Source of the DNA: Xenorhabdus budapestensis
Lineage (GTDB): Bacteria > Pseudomonadota > Gammaproteobacteria > Enterobacterales > Enterobacteriaceae
Assembly (NCBI RefSeq): GCF_002632465.1
Contig: NZ_NIBS01000007.1
Span: forward strand, 62,001 to 126,000
Direction: 5' to 3'
Length of the DNA stretch: 64,000 nucleotides
In this document: positions 28,218-37,187 of the stretch, piece after piece
Position numbering within the stretch: position 1 is the first letter of the stretch
Layout of the letters: the number at the start of each line of letters is the position of its first letter
The notes under the pieces: model-generated
The model's input: only the letters and a program-made list of their open reading frames with translations
What the model was told of the DNA's origin: nothing
The model's database searches: none
Translations under genes and position numbers: made by a program

Positions 28218-30509
28218 ATGAACCAGAGTCTGCTAGTAACCAAGCGTGATGGACATAAAGAACAAATTGATCTTGATAAAATTCACCGGGTTGTTACCTG
28301 GGCTGCTGAAGGTCTGAAAAATGTCTCAGTGTCACAAGTAGAACTGCGTTCTCAAATTCAATTTTATGATGGCATTAAAACATCTGATATCCATGAGACC
28401 ATGATCAAAGCAGCGGCTGACTTGATTTCAAGTGATGCTCCGGATTATCAGTATCTGGCCGCTCGTTTAGCCATCTTTAACCTGCGCAAAAAGGCTTACG
28501 GTCAGTTTGAACCGCCTGCGTTATATGACCATGTTGCACGTATGGTCGAATTAGGTAAATACGACAAACATTTGCTTGCAGACTACTCTAAAGAAGAATT
28601 CAAGCAAATGGACAGTTTTATTGACCATCTGCGTGATATGAATTTTTCTTATGCAGCGGTTAAACAGCTTGAAGGAAAATATCTGGTACAGAACCGTGTA
28701 ACTGGCGAACTTTATGAAAGCGCTCAGTTTCTGTACATTTTGGTTGCGGCATGTCTGTTTTCCACTTATCCGAAAGAAACGCGCCTGGATTACATTCGCC
28801 GTTTCTATGATGTGGTTTCTACTTTTAAAATTTCGTTGCCAACACCAATCATGGCCGGGGTTCGCACACCAACCCGTCAATTCAGTTCCTGTGTTCTGAT
28901 TGAATGTGGCGATAGCCTTGATTCTATCAATGCAACATCCAGTGCGATTGTCAAATATGTTTCCCAACGTGCAGGTATTGGTGTAAATGCTGGCCGTATT
29001 CGCGCAGTGGGTAGTCCAATCCGTGGTGGTGAAGCTTTCCATACTGGTTGTATTCCATTTTATAAGCATTTCCAGACAGCAGTGAAATCCTGCTCTCAGG
29101 GGGGGGTGCGTGGTGGTGCTGCGACGTTGTTCTATCCACTGTGGCACCTGGAAGTAGAAAGCCTGTTGGTACTGAAGAACAACCGTGGTGTTGAAGGTAA
29201 TCGTGTTCGCCATATGGATTATGGTGTACAGATCAACAAACTCATGTATGAACGTTTGATCAAAGGGCAAGAAATTTCTTTGTTCAGCCCATCTGATGTG
29301 CCTGGTTTGTATGACGCTTTCTTTGCTGATCAGGATGAATTTGAGCGTCTGTATACTCTGTATGAAAATGACAACGATATTCGAAAACAGCGCATCAAGG
29401 CAGTAGATCTGTTCTCTTTGATGATGCAGGAACGTGCTTCAACCGGACGTATTTATATCCAAAACGTTGACCATTGTAATACACATAGCCCGTTTGATCC
29501 GGTTATTGCACCTGTTCGCCAATCTAATCTGTGTCTGGAAATTGCACTGCCAACCAAGCCATTGAACGATATTAACGATGAAAACGGCGAAATTGCGCTG
29601 TGTACGTTGTCTGCTTTCAACCTTGGGGTTATTAAAAATCTGGATGAGTTGGAAGAACTGGCAGATTTGGCTGTCCGCGCACTGGACTCTCTGCTGGATT
29701 ATCAGGACTATCCGATTGTTGCTGCCAAGCAGGGTTCAATGGGGCGTCGTACACTAGGCATTGGCGTAATTAACTTCGCTTACTATCTGGCGAAAAACGG
29801 TGTTCGTTATTCTGACGGTAGTGCCAATAATCTGACTCACAAAACATTTGAAGCCATTCAGTACTATTTGCTGAAAGCCTCTAATAAGCTGGCTAAAGAG
29901 CAGGGAGCATGTCCATGGTTTGGTGAAACCACTTATTCGCAGGGCATCCTGCCTATTGATACGTATAAAAAATCACTGGATGCATTAACCAGCGAACCGT
30001 TGCATATGGATTGGGAAGCACTACGTAGCGATATTTTGCAATATGGTCTGCGTAACTCGACTTTATCAGCACTGATGCCTTCAGAAACATCCTCGCAGAT
30101 TTCCAATGCGACCAATGGCATTGAGCCACCGCGAGGTTACGTCAGTGTTAAGGCATCAAAAGACGGTATCTTGCGCCAGGTTGTACCGGAATATGATCGC
30201 CTGAAAAGGTCTTATGAATTGCTGTGGCAAATGCCTGGCATTGATGGTTATCTACAATTGGTGGGAATTATGCAAAAATTTATCGATCAATCAATTTCTG
30301 CCAATACTAATTATGATCCGGCGCGTTTCCCTAATGGCAAAGTTCCGATGAACCAATTGCTGAAAGATTTACTGCTCGCTTATAAATATGGTGTGAAGAC
30401 ACTGTATTACCACAACACCCGTGATGGTGCGGAAGATGTTCAGGATGATCTGGAAGAGGTTGTTGAATCTGTTGATTCCGATTGTGAAGGCGGCGCGTGT
30501 AAAATTTGA
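28218..30509 (+). CDS. nrdA: Class Ia ribonucleoside-diphosphate reductase alpha subunit
   Basis: The 763-residue catalytic subunit reduces ribonucleoside diphosphates to deoxyribonucleotides. It has the N-terminal ATP-cone (about 1-95), the ten-stranded barrel with SSCVLIECGDSL (first redox Cys near 225), NLCLEIALPT (active-site Cys and Glu near 439-441), YYHNTRDGAEDVQ and the C-terminal CEGGACKI redox Cys pair. The ATG at 28218 gives MNQSLLVTKRDG, matching E. coli; AGAAGG is 11 bases upstream. The longer in-frame extension is not supported. nrdB follows 12 bases downstream. Confidence 0.97.
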   Translation: MNQSLLVTKRDGHKEQIDLDKIHRVVTWAAEGLKNVSVSQVELRSQIQFYDGIKTSDIHETMIKAAADLISSDAPDYQYLAARLAIFNLRKKAYGQFEPPALYDHVARMVELGKYDKHLLADYSKEEFKQMDSFIDHLRDMNFSYAAVKQLEGKYLVQNRVTGELYESAQFLYILVAACLFSTYPKETRLDYIRRFYDVVSTFKISLPTPIMAGVRTPTRQFSSCVLIECGDSLDSINATSSAIVKYVSQRAGIGVNAGRIRAVGSPIRGGEAFHTGCIPFYKHFQTAVKSCSQGGVRGGAATLFYPLWHLEVESLLVLKNNRGVEGNRVRHMDYGVQINKLMYERLIKGQEISLFSPSDVPGLYDAFFADQDEFERLYTLYENDNDIRKQRIKAVDLFSLMMQERASTGRIYIQNVDHCNTHSPFDPVIAPVRQSNLCLEIALPTKPLNDINDENGEIALCTLSAFNLGVIKNLDELEELADLAVRALDSLLDYQDYPIVAAKQGSMGRRTLGIGVINFAYYLAKNGVRYSDGSANNLTHKTFEAIQYYLLKASNKLAKEQGACPWFGETTYSQGILPIDTYKKSLDALTSEPLHMDWEALRSDILQYGLRNSTLSALMPSETSSQISNATNGIEPPRGYVSVKASKDGILRQVVPEYDRLKRSYELLWQMPGIDGYLQLVGIMQKFIDQSISANTNYDPARFPNGKVPMNQLLKDLLLAYKYGVKTLYYHNTRDGAEDVQDDLEEVVESVDSDCEGGACKI

Positions 30510-30521
30510 TTTGAGGAAACT

Positions 30522-31652
30522 ATGTCTTATACCACTTTTTCACAAGTAAAAAATGATCAATTGCAGGAGCCGATGTTTTTCGGCCAATCTGTGAACGTAG
30601 CGCGTTATGATCAGCAAAAATATCCTATTTTCGAAAAATTGATCGAAAAACAGCTCTCGTTTTTCTGGCGTCCAGAAGAAGTTGATGTTTCCCGTGATCG
30701 CATTGACTTCAATGGGTTACCAGATCATGAAAAGCATATTTTTATCAGTAACCTAAAATACCAGACATTACTGGATTCTATTCAAGGACGTAGTCCGAAT
30801 GTAGCATTTCTACCATTAATTTCGATTCCTGAATTAGAAACGTGGGTTGAAACATGGTCATTTTCAGAGACAATCCATTCGCGCTCTTATACGCATATTA
30901 TCCGTAATATCGTTAATGATCCTGCGGTTATATTTGACGATATCGTGGCAAATGAGCAGATCTTGAAGCGTGCGAAAGACATTTCGAAGTATTACGACGA
31001 TTTGATCGAAATGACCAACTATTACCACCAGTTGGGTGAAGGTACATACAGCGTTGCTGGTCAAGAAATAACAGTTAGTCTGCGTGCACTGAAAAAGCAG
31101 CTTTATTTATGTTTGATGAGTGTTAATGCACTGGAAGCAATCCGTTTCTATGTCAGCTTTGCATGTTCATTTGCCTTTGCTGAACGTGAATTGATGGAAG
31201 GAAATGCGAAGATAATCAAATTAATCGCCCGTGATGAAGCTTTGCATTTGACAGGTACTCAGCACATGTTGAACTTGCTGCGTTCTGGTCAGGATGATCC
31301 TGAAATGGCAGAAATTGCCCAAGAATGTGAACAGCAATGTTATGACCTGTTTGTACAGGCGGCAGAGCAAGAGAAAGAGTGGGCGGATTATCTTTTCAAA
31401 GATGGTTCCATGATTGGTCTGAACAAAGATATTTTGTGCCAGTATGTTGAATATATTACCAATATTCGTATGCAGGCGGTGGGCTTGAAGTTGCCATTTG
31501 AAACACGCTCTAATCCAATTCCTTGGATTAATTCGTGGTTGGTTTCTGATAATGTTCAGGTGGCTCCACAGGAAGTCGAAGTCAGCTCTTACTTGGTCGG
31601 TCAGATTGATTCGGAAGTCAATACTGAGGATCTCAGCGGTTTCGAACTCTGA
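30522..31652 (+). CDS. nrdB: Class Ia ribonucleoside-diphosphate reductase beta subunit
   Basis: The 376-residue protein holds the diiron-tyrosyl radical cofactor for NrdA. The iron and radical residues are visible in [19 protein letters not shown] (Glu115, His118 and Tyr122 by E. coli numbering). The second iron-site Glu and His are in [12 protein letters not shown] near 238. The C-terminal tail EDLSGFEL is the NrdA docking peptide type. The length equals E. coli. TTGAGGAAAC precedes the ATG, and yfaE begins one base after the stop. Confidence 0.97.
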   Translation: MSYTTFSQVKNDQLQEPMFFGQSVNVARYDQQKYPIFEKLIEKQLSFFWRPEEVDVSRDRIDFNGLPDHEKHIFISNLKYQTLLDSIQGRSPNVAFLPLISIPELETWVETWSFSETIHSRSYTHIIRNIVNDPAVIFDDIVANEQILKRAKDISKYYDDLIEMTNYYHQLGEGTYSVAGQEITVSLRALKKQLYLCLMSVNALEAIRFYVSFACSFAFAERELMEGNAKIIKLIARDEALHLTGTQHMLNLLRSGQDDPEMAEIAQECEQQCYDLFVQAAEQEKEWADYLFKDGSMIGLNKDILCQYVEYITNIRMQAVGLKLPFETRSNPIPWINSWLVSDNVQVAPQEVEVSSYLVGQIDSEVNTEDLSGFEL

Positions 31653-31653
31653 T

Positions 31654-31920
31654 ATGGCTGATTACAAAGTTACCCTGCCTTCCGGGCAGGGATTATCTCT
31701 CTATTATTCTTCCAGTTTGCACAGTAACCTGTTGGAAGCTTTAGAACAAGGTAAAGTACAGACTGAATATCAATGCCGTGAGGGGTATTGTGGTTCCTGC
31801 CGGGTAAGGCTAGTGAAAGGGAAGGTAGGGTATCCTTGTAAGCCGTTAGCATTTGTTAATGATGGTGAAATCTTACCTTGCAGCTGCTATCCCCTTTCTG
31901 ATATCGAAATTGAGCTGTAG
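31654..31920 (+). CDS. yfaE: 2Fe-2S ferredoxin YfaE, NrdB cofactor maintenance
   Basis: The 88-residue plant-type ferredoxin begins MADYKVTLPSGQGLSL. Its cluster Cys residues lie in YQCREGYCGSCRVRL (Cys41, Cys46, Cys49) and LPCSC (Cys76). E. coli YfaE reduces the diferric cluster of NrdB to regenerate the tyrosyl radical. The gene starts one base after the nrdB stop, so translational coupling is likely. A strong hairpin follows. Confidence 0.93.
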   Translation: MADYKVTLPSGQGLSLYYSSSLHSNLLEALEQGKVQTEYQCREGYCGSCRVRLVKGKVGYPCKPLAFVNDGEILPCSCYPLSDIEIEL

Positions 31921-31955
31921 TTTTTTCATCGTTGATGATGACAATTGTTATCCTA

Positions 31956-31982
31956 ACAGAAAGGATTAATAATCCTTTCTGT
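31956..31982 (+). terminator. Hairpin terminator of nrdAB-yfaE
   Basis: A perfect 12-bp stem (ACAGAAAGGATT against AATCCTTTCTGT) with a three-base loop lies 36 bp after yfaE. There is little T tract after it. Confidence 0.75.
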
Positions 31983-32402
31983 CTTGCAATATCAAGCTTG
32001 CCTTTAATTGTGAACATATCAGAGTCATAAGTTGATATGTTCACTTATTTTTTTATCTTTCTGATTTAACAAGAAAAAAATTGTGTGGTTACATACACCG
32101 ATCATCAATTTTTTCATAATTTTAATTTAATCTGCTTATTTATTGATTCTTCCTATCTGATCTGGTATCAAGTATATAATTATCTATATGCCTTTGGGTT
32201 CATCCATTTGCTATTGTATTACCTTTTGAATCCCCTGTTGTATATATCAGAAAAGCGATTTTAGCTATTTCAGTAAATATTGACTGAATATAAGTATGTT
32301 ATAGATTTCAAATAACTGTTTATAGAAATTCTGGGAAATAAAAGATAAATATAATTTACTCAATATAATCTATAAGCTAAGAAAAATGTAAGGAGCATAA
32401 CT
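31983..32402. other. AT-rich gap before the amidase gene
   Basis: About 420 bp. No coding frame or clear repeat is seen. AAGGAGC at 32390-32396 is the ribosome site of the amidase gene. It marks the left edge of the accessory stretch 32400-38333. Confidence 0.5.
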
Positions 32403-33173
32403 ATGTATAAAATTGATTATAATTCGTACCGTTCAATTAAAGGTTTTAACCGACGTCCTCGATTTTTAGTGATGCATTATACTGCTTTAAATTTCGAGAA
32501 ATCTATTGAGGCATTAACAGGAGAATCAGTTAGTGTGCATTATTTAGTACCTAACCCAGATGATCAAACATATAAGGAAGCAGGGTTCAAGGGAGTACGT
32601 ATATTTAATTTGGTTGATGAAATTGAAAGAGCCTGGCATGCGGGAATCAGTATTTGGTCAGGCCGAAACAATTTGAATGATACAGCTATTGGTATTGAAG
32701 TTGTTAATGAAGCCAGTGATGATTGCGGGGTCATGACCTTCCCTCCGTATCATCCGGATCAGGTTAATGCAATTAAAGAGTTGGCAATTAATATACTACA
32801 ACGATATCCAGATATTACTCCAACTCACGTTATCGGGCATTCTGATATTGTTGTGGGTAGGAAAAGTGATCCAGGCCCTGCTTTTCCCTGGAAAGAATTA
32901 TATGAAGCAGGGGTTGGTGCATGGTACGACGAAGAGACTAAACAAAAATATATTGAAGAGTTTGAGCAATCTTTTCCTGATAAAGATAAGATTTTAAAGA
33001 AATTCAGCCAGTATGGTTATGATATTTCTGGTGCAAATGAAAACGATGGATATCAAGGCTTGGTTAAAGCATTTCAAATGCACTTCCGTCAATCAAACTA
33101 TGACGGGATCCCAGATATAGAAACTATCGCAATTATATATTCTCTAGTTGAGAAATATTTCCATAAAGTATAA
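32403..33173 (+). CDS. AmiD-like N-acetylmuramoyl-L-alanine amidase without signal peptide
   Basis: The 256-residue protein has an Amidase_2 domain (about 18-165) and a C-terminal peptidoglycan-binding domain (about 195-255, GLVKAFQMHFRQSNYDGIPD). Zinc ligands are His25 in FLVMHYTA, His146 in VIGHSDI and Asp156 in GRKSDPGPAFPW. The domain order is that of E. coli AmiD, which cuts the amide bond between muramic acid and the stem peptide. Unlike AmiD, the N-terminus (MYKIDYNSYRS) has no signal peptide or lipobox, so it is cytoplasmic, or released by lysis or a dedicated export route. It is monocistronic in AT-rich DNA. Confidence 0.85.
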   Translation: MYKIDYNSYRSIKGFNRRPRFLVMHYTALNFEKSIEALTGESVSVHYLVPNPDDQTYKEAGFKGVRIFNLVDEIERAWHAGISIWSGRNNLNDTAIGIEVVNEASDDCGVMTFPPYHPDQVNAIKELAINILQRYPDITPTHVIGHSDIVVGRKSDPGPAFPWKELYEAGVGAWYDEETKQKYIEEFEQSFPDKDKILKKFSQYGYDISGANENDGYQGLVKAFQMHFRQSNYDGIPDIETIAIIYSLVEKYFHKV

Positions 33174-33987
33174 TCACTTATGTCATCATACTGAGGAGTA
33201 AGACTATATCTAATCAGCTAAAATATAAATAATAACTATAATTAACACCCTGATAATTACCTTGTATTAAACACATTCTTGATGGGTTTTAAGGTGCAGC
33301 GTAATGGCAAAGGAATGGCTCTGAAGGAATATAGATAATTATATGACCGAGGAAGAGTGGTAAAGAGTAGTGAAGCCAGTAAAGCGACAACTTGGAAGAT
33401 GGAGAGGATTAGTGTTTTGCAATGTAATATCAGGGGATCTTTTTTGTTGGCATTTATTAATTGAGAAAAGTTACATTTTTTGTAGGAAATTAAACTGAAT
33501 AGTGATATTCAAGATGATAAAATTTCCATTTAGATTATGGAATCTCGATAAGTTTAATATTTTTACTAAAAAACATAGCGATTTTTAAGATAAGATTTAT
33601 CTCAAGTAAAATTTTCTACCTGAATCACATATATTGCTGTATTTTATTGTTTAAAAGTGGAAGTTGGAATATTTTATGAAAGATAATTAATTGTATTATT
33701 GGGTTTTTTGATTGGTTGTTTTAATTTAATGTCTAATTTCAATAGACAGGGAGATAATTTCACCATTTTGTTTCTTCTCGGTTTTCTTGAAACAAAAATT
33801 ATTTGTTTTTAGTCTGTTATATTTTTCTGATTATTTGGTTTCTACCTTGCTCTTTGATGAATGTTCATCTAATCTGAATAATTCCCTCTAGGGAACTTAT
33901 ATTTGATTAATTATATAAGCTTGTTTTATCTGTTTTTTACTATTCGTTACAAGGGCTGTTCAGTACAAAAATTGTCAGGAGCTTAAA
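33174..33987. other. Gene-free 0.8-kb gap
   Basis: Very AT-rich apart from 33290-33440, which has higher GC and short broken frames that look like decayed coding sequence of unknown origin. No intact gene, tRNA or clear repeat is seen. The promoter of the downstream secreted protein should lie at the right end; TCAGGAGC at 33975-33982 is its ribosome site. Confidence 0.5.
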
Positions 33988-34440
33988 ATGGGGAGACTGT
34001 TGGCTGTCATCGTTGTGGCGATGGGGGGAGTAGCTATGATATGTAATATTGCGGAAGCAAAATCACCTCATGATGGTGAATATTTGTGTAGGATAAATAA
34101 AGAATTAAATAATGCCACTGTCAAAAATGATGGGATGTACTTCTTTCAAACTAATCAGGATACTGTCAGAGTTTCCTATAAAAATGCAAGCTTTACTATT
34201 CATGAAATAAAACCAGAAATCTTTGTTAGCCCTAAATTAATGCCTATAACCCAATTTGGGATATTAAATAACAAAGAACTTTCTGAGATAGGCGAGAATA
34301 CCTTAATATATGGTGGAAAAGGTCATGGATTGGGGTATTTTAGGCCAGGTAAAAATGAATTTTTTATTTCCAAAATAAGTATTCCTGGTATAAAAGGTGC
34401 TTATATCTTATCTTTGGAATATTGTGTCAAACAGTCATAA
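33988..34440 (+). CDS. Secreted protein of unknown function
   Basis: The 150-residue protein has a classical signal peptide (MGRLLAVIVVAMGGVAMICN, probable cleavage after IAEA). The mature part has two Cys (LCRINKE near 35 and EYCVKQ near 146) that could form one disulphide. Many beta-prone stretches are seen (YFFQTNQDTVRVSYKNASF). I do not recognise a family. GGAGC lies 6 bases before the ATG. It is flanked by long gaps, so it is its own transcription unit among cell-wall-active genes. Confidence 0.6.
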   Translation: MGRLLAVIVVAMGGVAMICNIAEAKSPHDGEYLCRINKELNNATVKNDGMYFFQTNQDTVRVSYKNASFTIHEIKPEIFVSPKLMPITQFGILNNKELSEIGENTLIYGGKGHGLGYFRPGKNEFFISKISIPGIKGAYILSLEYCVKQS

Positions 34441-34667
34441 GCAATATCAAGAAGATTTATATTATAATCTTTCCTCAAAAGAGGTTATCAAGTCTATCAA
34501 CTAATTATTTTTATTCTATATTAATTATACTGATCTGAGTCCGCTTAACAATTATATCTCTTAAAGGAATATATTCATTTATTGTTGTATAGATCAGATT
34601 ATTTGGGGAGTGCCAAATAATGAAAAGTTCTGCACAATTGAATAGTATCCAAACGAGGTTAATAAAA

Positions 34668-34720
34668 AAGCCAGTTATTGTGTTTGAACTGGCTTGCTTT
34701 CTCTGTGTTAACACAGTTTT
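34668..34720 (-). ncRNA. Candidate short RNA ending in a strong minus-strand terminator
   Basis: On the minus strand the palindrome CTGTGTTAACACAG (34716-34703) is followed by a 9-bp stem AAGCCAGTT / AACTGGCTT (34695-34668) and a T6 tract. No convincing gene lies upstream on that strand. The only frame across it, 34759-34511, runs through the terminator and looks spurious. This suggests a short non-coding transcript or leader in the gap 34441-35108, which otherwise holds nothing recognisable. The true 5' end is unknown. Confidence 0.35.
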
Positions 34721-35108
34721 TATATAAAGCGTTTTGTTGACAAACGAATGACGACACAATGTACATTAGAGAGGAAAGATTTTACAGATTGCATGATGAT
34801 TTCCCTTGAGAATGACAAATTGTGATTTACTTCACGAAAATCTAGAGTCTGTGAAGCATTTTATGCTCAAAATGAAAAGAGTCAAGGTATTTATTAAATT
34901 TTTTTTAAAATTTAAAATTTTTCTTCAATTTAATTTAATCATTTGAAAATAAATAATTTTTTATTAATTTAGAAAGAAGTATTCAATCTATCTTGTTGTT
35001 TTTTATTGTTCATATTGTGATATGACCGTAGGAATTTTTTTGCTGTCTATACTTTATCCATAGGGTGGATCTTAACCTGATGATAAGCCAGACTATTGGA
35101 GATAGCTT

Positions 35109-35543
35109 ATGGAAATAAGTGAAAATGGCATCAATAAGATAAAAAGTCATGAGGGTTTGAGACTAAAAGCATACCCTGATCCTGCTACTGGGGCTGAGCC
35201 TTGGACAATTGGTTATGGACACACAAAAGGAGTAGTGCCCGGACAAGTAATCACAAAACAACAAGCTGAGGCATTTTTGCGTGAAGATTTAAATCCTATT
35301 TATGCTGTATTACGACAATTTGTTAAAGTGCCTTTAACACAAGGGCAATTTGATGCGCTATGTTCGCTTATTTTTAACGTGGGAATTGGAAACTTTATTC
35401 ACTCGACATTACTGAAAAAATTGAATCATGGTAATTATCAAGAAGCTGCACAGGAATTTCTGAAATGGGATAAAGTTGACGGGAATCAACTACCAGCCTT
35501 ACTTGCTCGTAGAAAATCTGAACAAGAAATGTTTTTGTCGTGA
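35109..35543 (+). CDS. T4-type phage lysozyme (GH24)
   Basis: The 144-residue muramidase begins MEISENGINKIKSHEGLRLK. The catalytic triad of the family is visible: Glu15 (SHEG), Asp24 (YPDP) and Thr33 (WTIGYGHT). Further family motifs are QFDALCSLIFNVG near 78 and LLARRKSEQEMFL at the end. No signal-anchor, holin or spanin gene lies nearby, so it is not a complete phage lysis cassette. It may act as a toxin or lytic helper captured from a phage. It is preceded by a 280-bp AT-rich leader; GGAG lies 10 bases before the ATG. Confidence 0.9.
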   Translation: MEISENGINKIKSHEGLRLKAYPDPATGAEPWTIGYGHTKGVVPGQVITKQQAEAFLREDLNPIYAVLRQFVKVPLTQGQFDALCSLIFNVGIGNFIHSTLLKKLNHGNYQEAAQEFLKWDKVDGNQLPALLARRKSEQEMFLS

Positions 35544-35703
35544 GTTTATTACCAAGAATGCCAGACGAGATAAATAGCGATGTGGACTTTGCAATATGCC
35601 ATTTTATTAACCAACATAATTTATCAATGAACTAACCTGATACTCACACCAGTCACTAGTATGTGCTGGTGATATACCAGCACATAATTACTATTTGCCA
35701 ATA

Positions 35704-36297
35704 TTATTTTATATCAGTATCAATAACTTGATAGAAAGCATTAACTGTATCAGCGATTGTCCAAACGCCAAGAATAACATGGTATCCTGAGCGCTTTGGT
35801 ACTTCACACGTTATATTAACTTCTTGTGATGGTCGTTTTCCATTATCCTCTTGCGAACAGAAAGGAGTGAGATCAAATTGTGCACGAGTAAGAGGCTTAT
35901 TAGGATCCCAATTAGGTTTAGTAATAAAGAACTGCCATGAAGTTGTACTATGTTGTGCAGTTAAATGCCATTTAAATACATTTTGGCCTTTGTTGATAGG
36001 GACATGATGCCAACGATTTTCACTTTGTTCATTGAGTTGTTTAAACTGTCCAACGCCTGCACTGGCAATTTGACCATCAGGAGGCCCAGCTTCAGGAAAG
36101 CCCTTAGGACCTTCAACAGATTGGGGTTCATACATGACAGGCCCACAATTTTTATTGATACCTTTTTTACATAGAAGAGCCCTACTTGGAGGATTCTCTA
36201 TATATCCATGGCGACTGTGGGTTTCAGCATTAGCAGATAATGGGATTGTATATAAAGCTGTCAATCCCACTAAAAATAATGACTTTTTAATGTTCAT
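35704..36297 (-). CDS. AA10 lytic polysaccharide monooxygenase (chitin-binding protein)
   Basis: The 197-residue secreted protein begins with a signal peptide (MNIKKSLFLVGLTALYTIPL, cleavage expected after SANA). It has one AA10 domain with GYIENPPSRALLC, NCGPVMYEPQSVEGPKGFPE, the second copper His in TAQHSTTSWQFF and FYQVIDTDI at the end, closely resembling domain 1 of GbpA. AA10 enzymes oxidatively cut chitin, fitting an insect pathogen. Odd: the copper His usually follows the cleavage site directly, but here canonical HGY is preceded by ETHSR. It has no carbohydrate-binding module. Confidence 0.9.
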   Translation of the reverse strand: MNIKKSLFLVGLTALYTIPLSANAETHSRHGYIENPPSRALLCKKGINKNCGPVMYEPQSVEGPKGFPEAGPPDGQIASAGVGQFKQLNEQSENRWHHVPINKGQNVFKWHLTAQHSTTSWQFFITKPNWDPNKPLTRAQFDLTPFCSQEDNGKRPSQEVNITCEVPKRSGYHVILGVWTIADTVNAFYQVIDTDIK

Positions 36298-36900
36298 GAT
36301 TAAATTTCCTGTTTTTCCGTACTTGACTGTAAAGTGAGTAAATTTACTAATATTTATTATATTAAGTAGATTTTATGAATTTAATTAATCTGACATAATA
36401 ATTCATACAAATGTTTATAATAAAATTATTAAGTTATAAATACATAATTTATGATAGAAGTATAATAGAAAGAACTCCAATTGGCCTGATGAGAATCATA
36501 TGGGAAGAGTTTTCATTTATCTATAATAGATTTTAATGCGGAGGGATAAAATTCTTCCCTGGAACAGAGAGAGGAATGAGCGAAATAAGAGTGTGTAGAA
36601 AATAAGTAAAAGTTTAAGTACGCACCAGTAAAATTAAATCGGAATAGTAAAACACACAATTTATGTCATTGCCTGTTTTTGATATTTGGATTTTATGATT
36701 GCTCAAAGTGTAATTTTATATATGTTTTGAGCATCATGGAGTGAATTTGGACTAATGCCCATAAAATAGGGAGATGATTTTTTATTATTAATGTGATGGT
36801 TTTCATTATGATAATAAGTATCACGCTTGGATTCGCCTAATAAGTACATTTTCTTTCGGGAAAACTGCATCAATTAAACTCATTATTTATAGGTGAAATA
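36298..36900. other. AT-rich 0.6-kb gap
   Basis: It holds the LPMO promoter on the left and presumably that of the small frame at 36901 on the right. TTATAGGTGAAAT before 36901 provides a weak ribosome site. No other gene or repeat is recognised. Confidence 0.45.
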
Positions 36901-37047
36901 TGATAAATAACAATGAAGAAAAAGAGGATATGATCGTTCAATCAGATACTGAAGTTGTTGTTACAAGTGTACATGGCAGTTTTTTTAAAGTGCATCCGGC
37001 ACTCGCTGAGGTTTTTCCCTGCCGATGTTGTTGGGGAAGAAAATGAC
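36901..37047 (+). CDS. Possible 48-residue peptide with Cys-rich end
   Basis: The frame reads MINNNEEKEDMIVQSDTEVV, then VTSVHGSFFKVHPALAEVFP and ends CRCCWGRK. The acidic start and a short core with three Cys recall a leader-plus-core peptide, but no modifying enzyme is seen other than the facing glycosyltransferase. AGGTG lies six bases before the ATG. It could equally be a fragment of a longer gene, since frames on both strands break here. Not recognised. Confidence 0.3.
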
Positions 37048-37187
37048 TCAATCCTCTGATAGTGTAGTTCGTAATGGACAGAGAAAACCACTGCCAAAAC
37101 GCAGGTAAATCTCTGAAAGAAATCACTCGCAGGACCAATCGATCAGAGGTATTGGATCTGATTTGTCGACGGAATGGCTTCGATTTT

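Noticed and set aside
28551..29270. 239-codon minus-strand frame within nrdA
   Set aside because: Antisense to a highly conserved gene; composition (Thr, Asn, His rich) is that of a shadow frame.
34511..34759. 82-codon minus-strand frame
   Set aside because: It reads straight through a strong minus-strand terminator and lacks a ribosome site; the terminator is the better explanation of the region.
32403..35543. A complete phage lysis cassette (amidase plus lysozyme)
   Set aside because: No holin, spanin or phage structural gene, separate promoters and 1.9 kb of gaps between the two enzymes.
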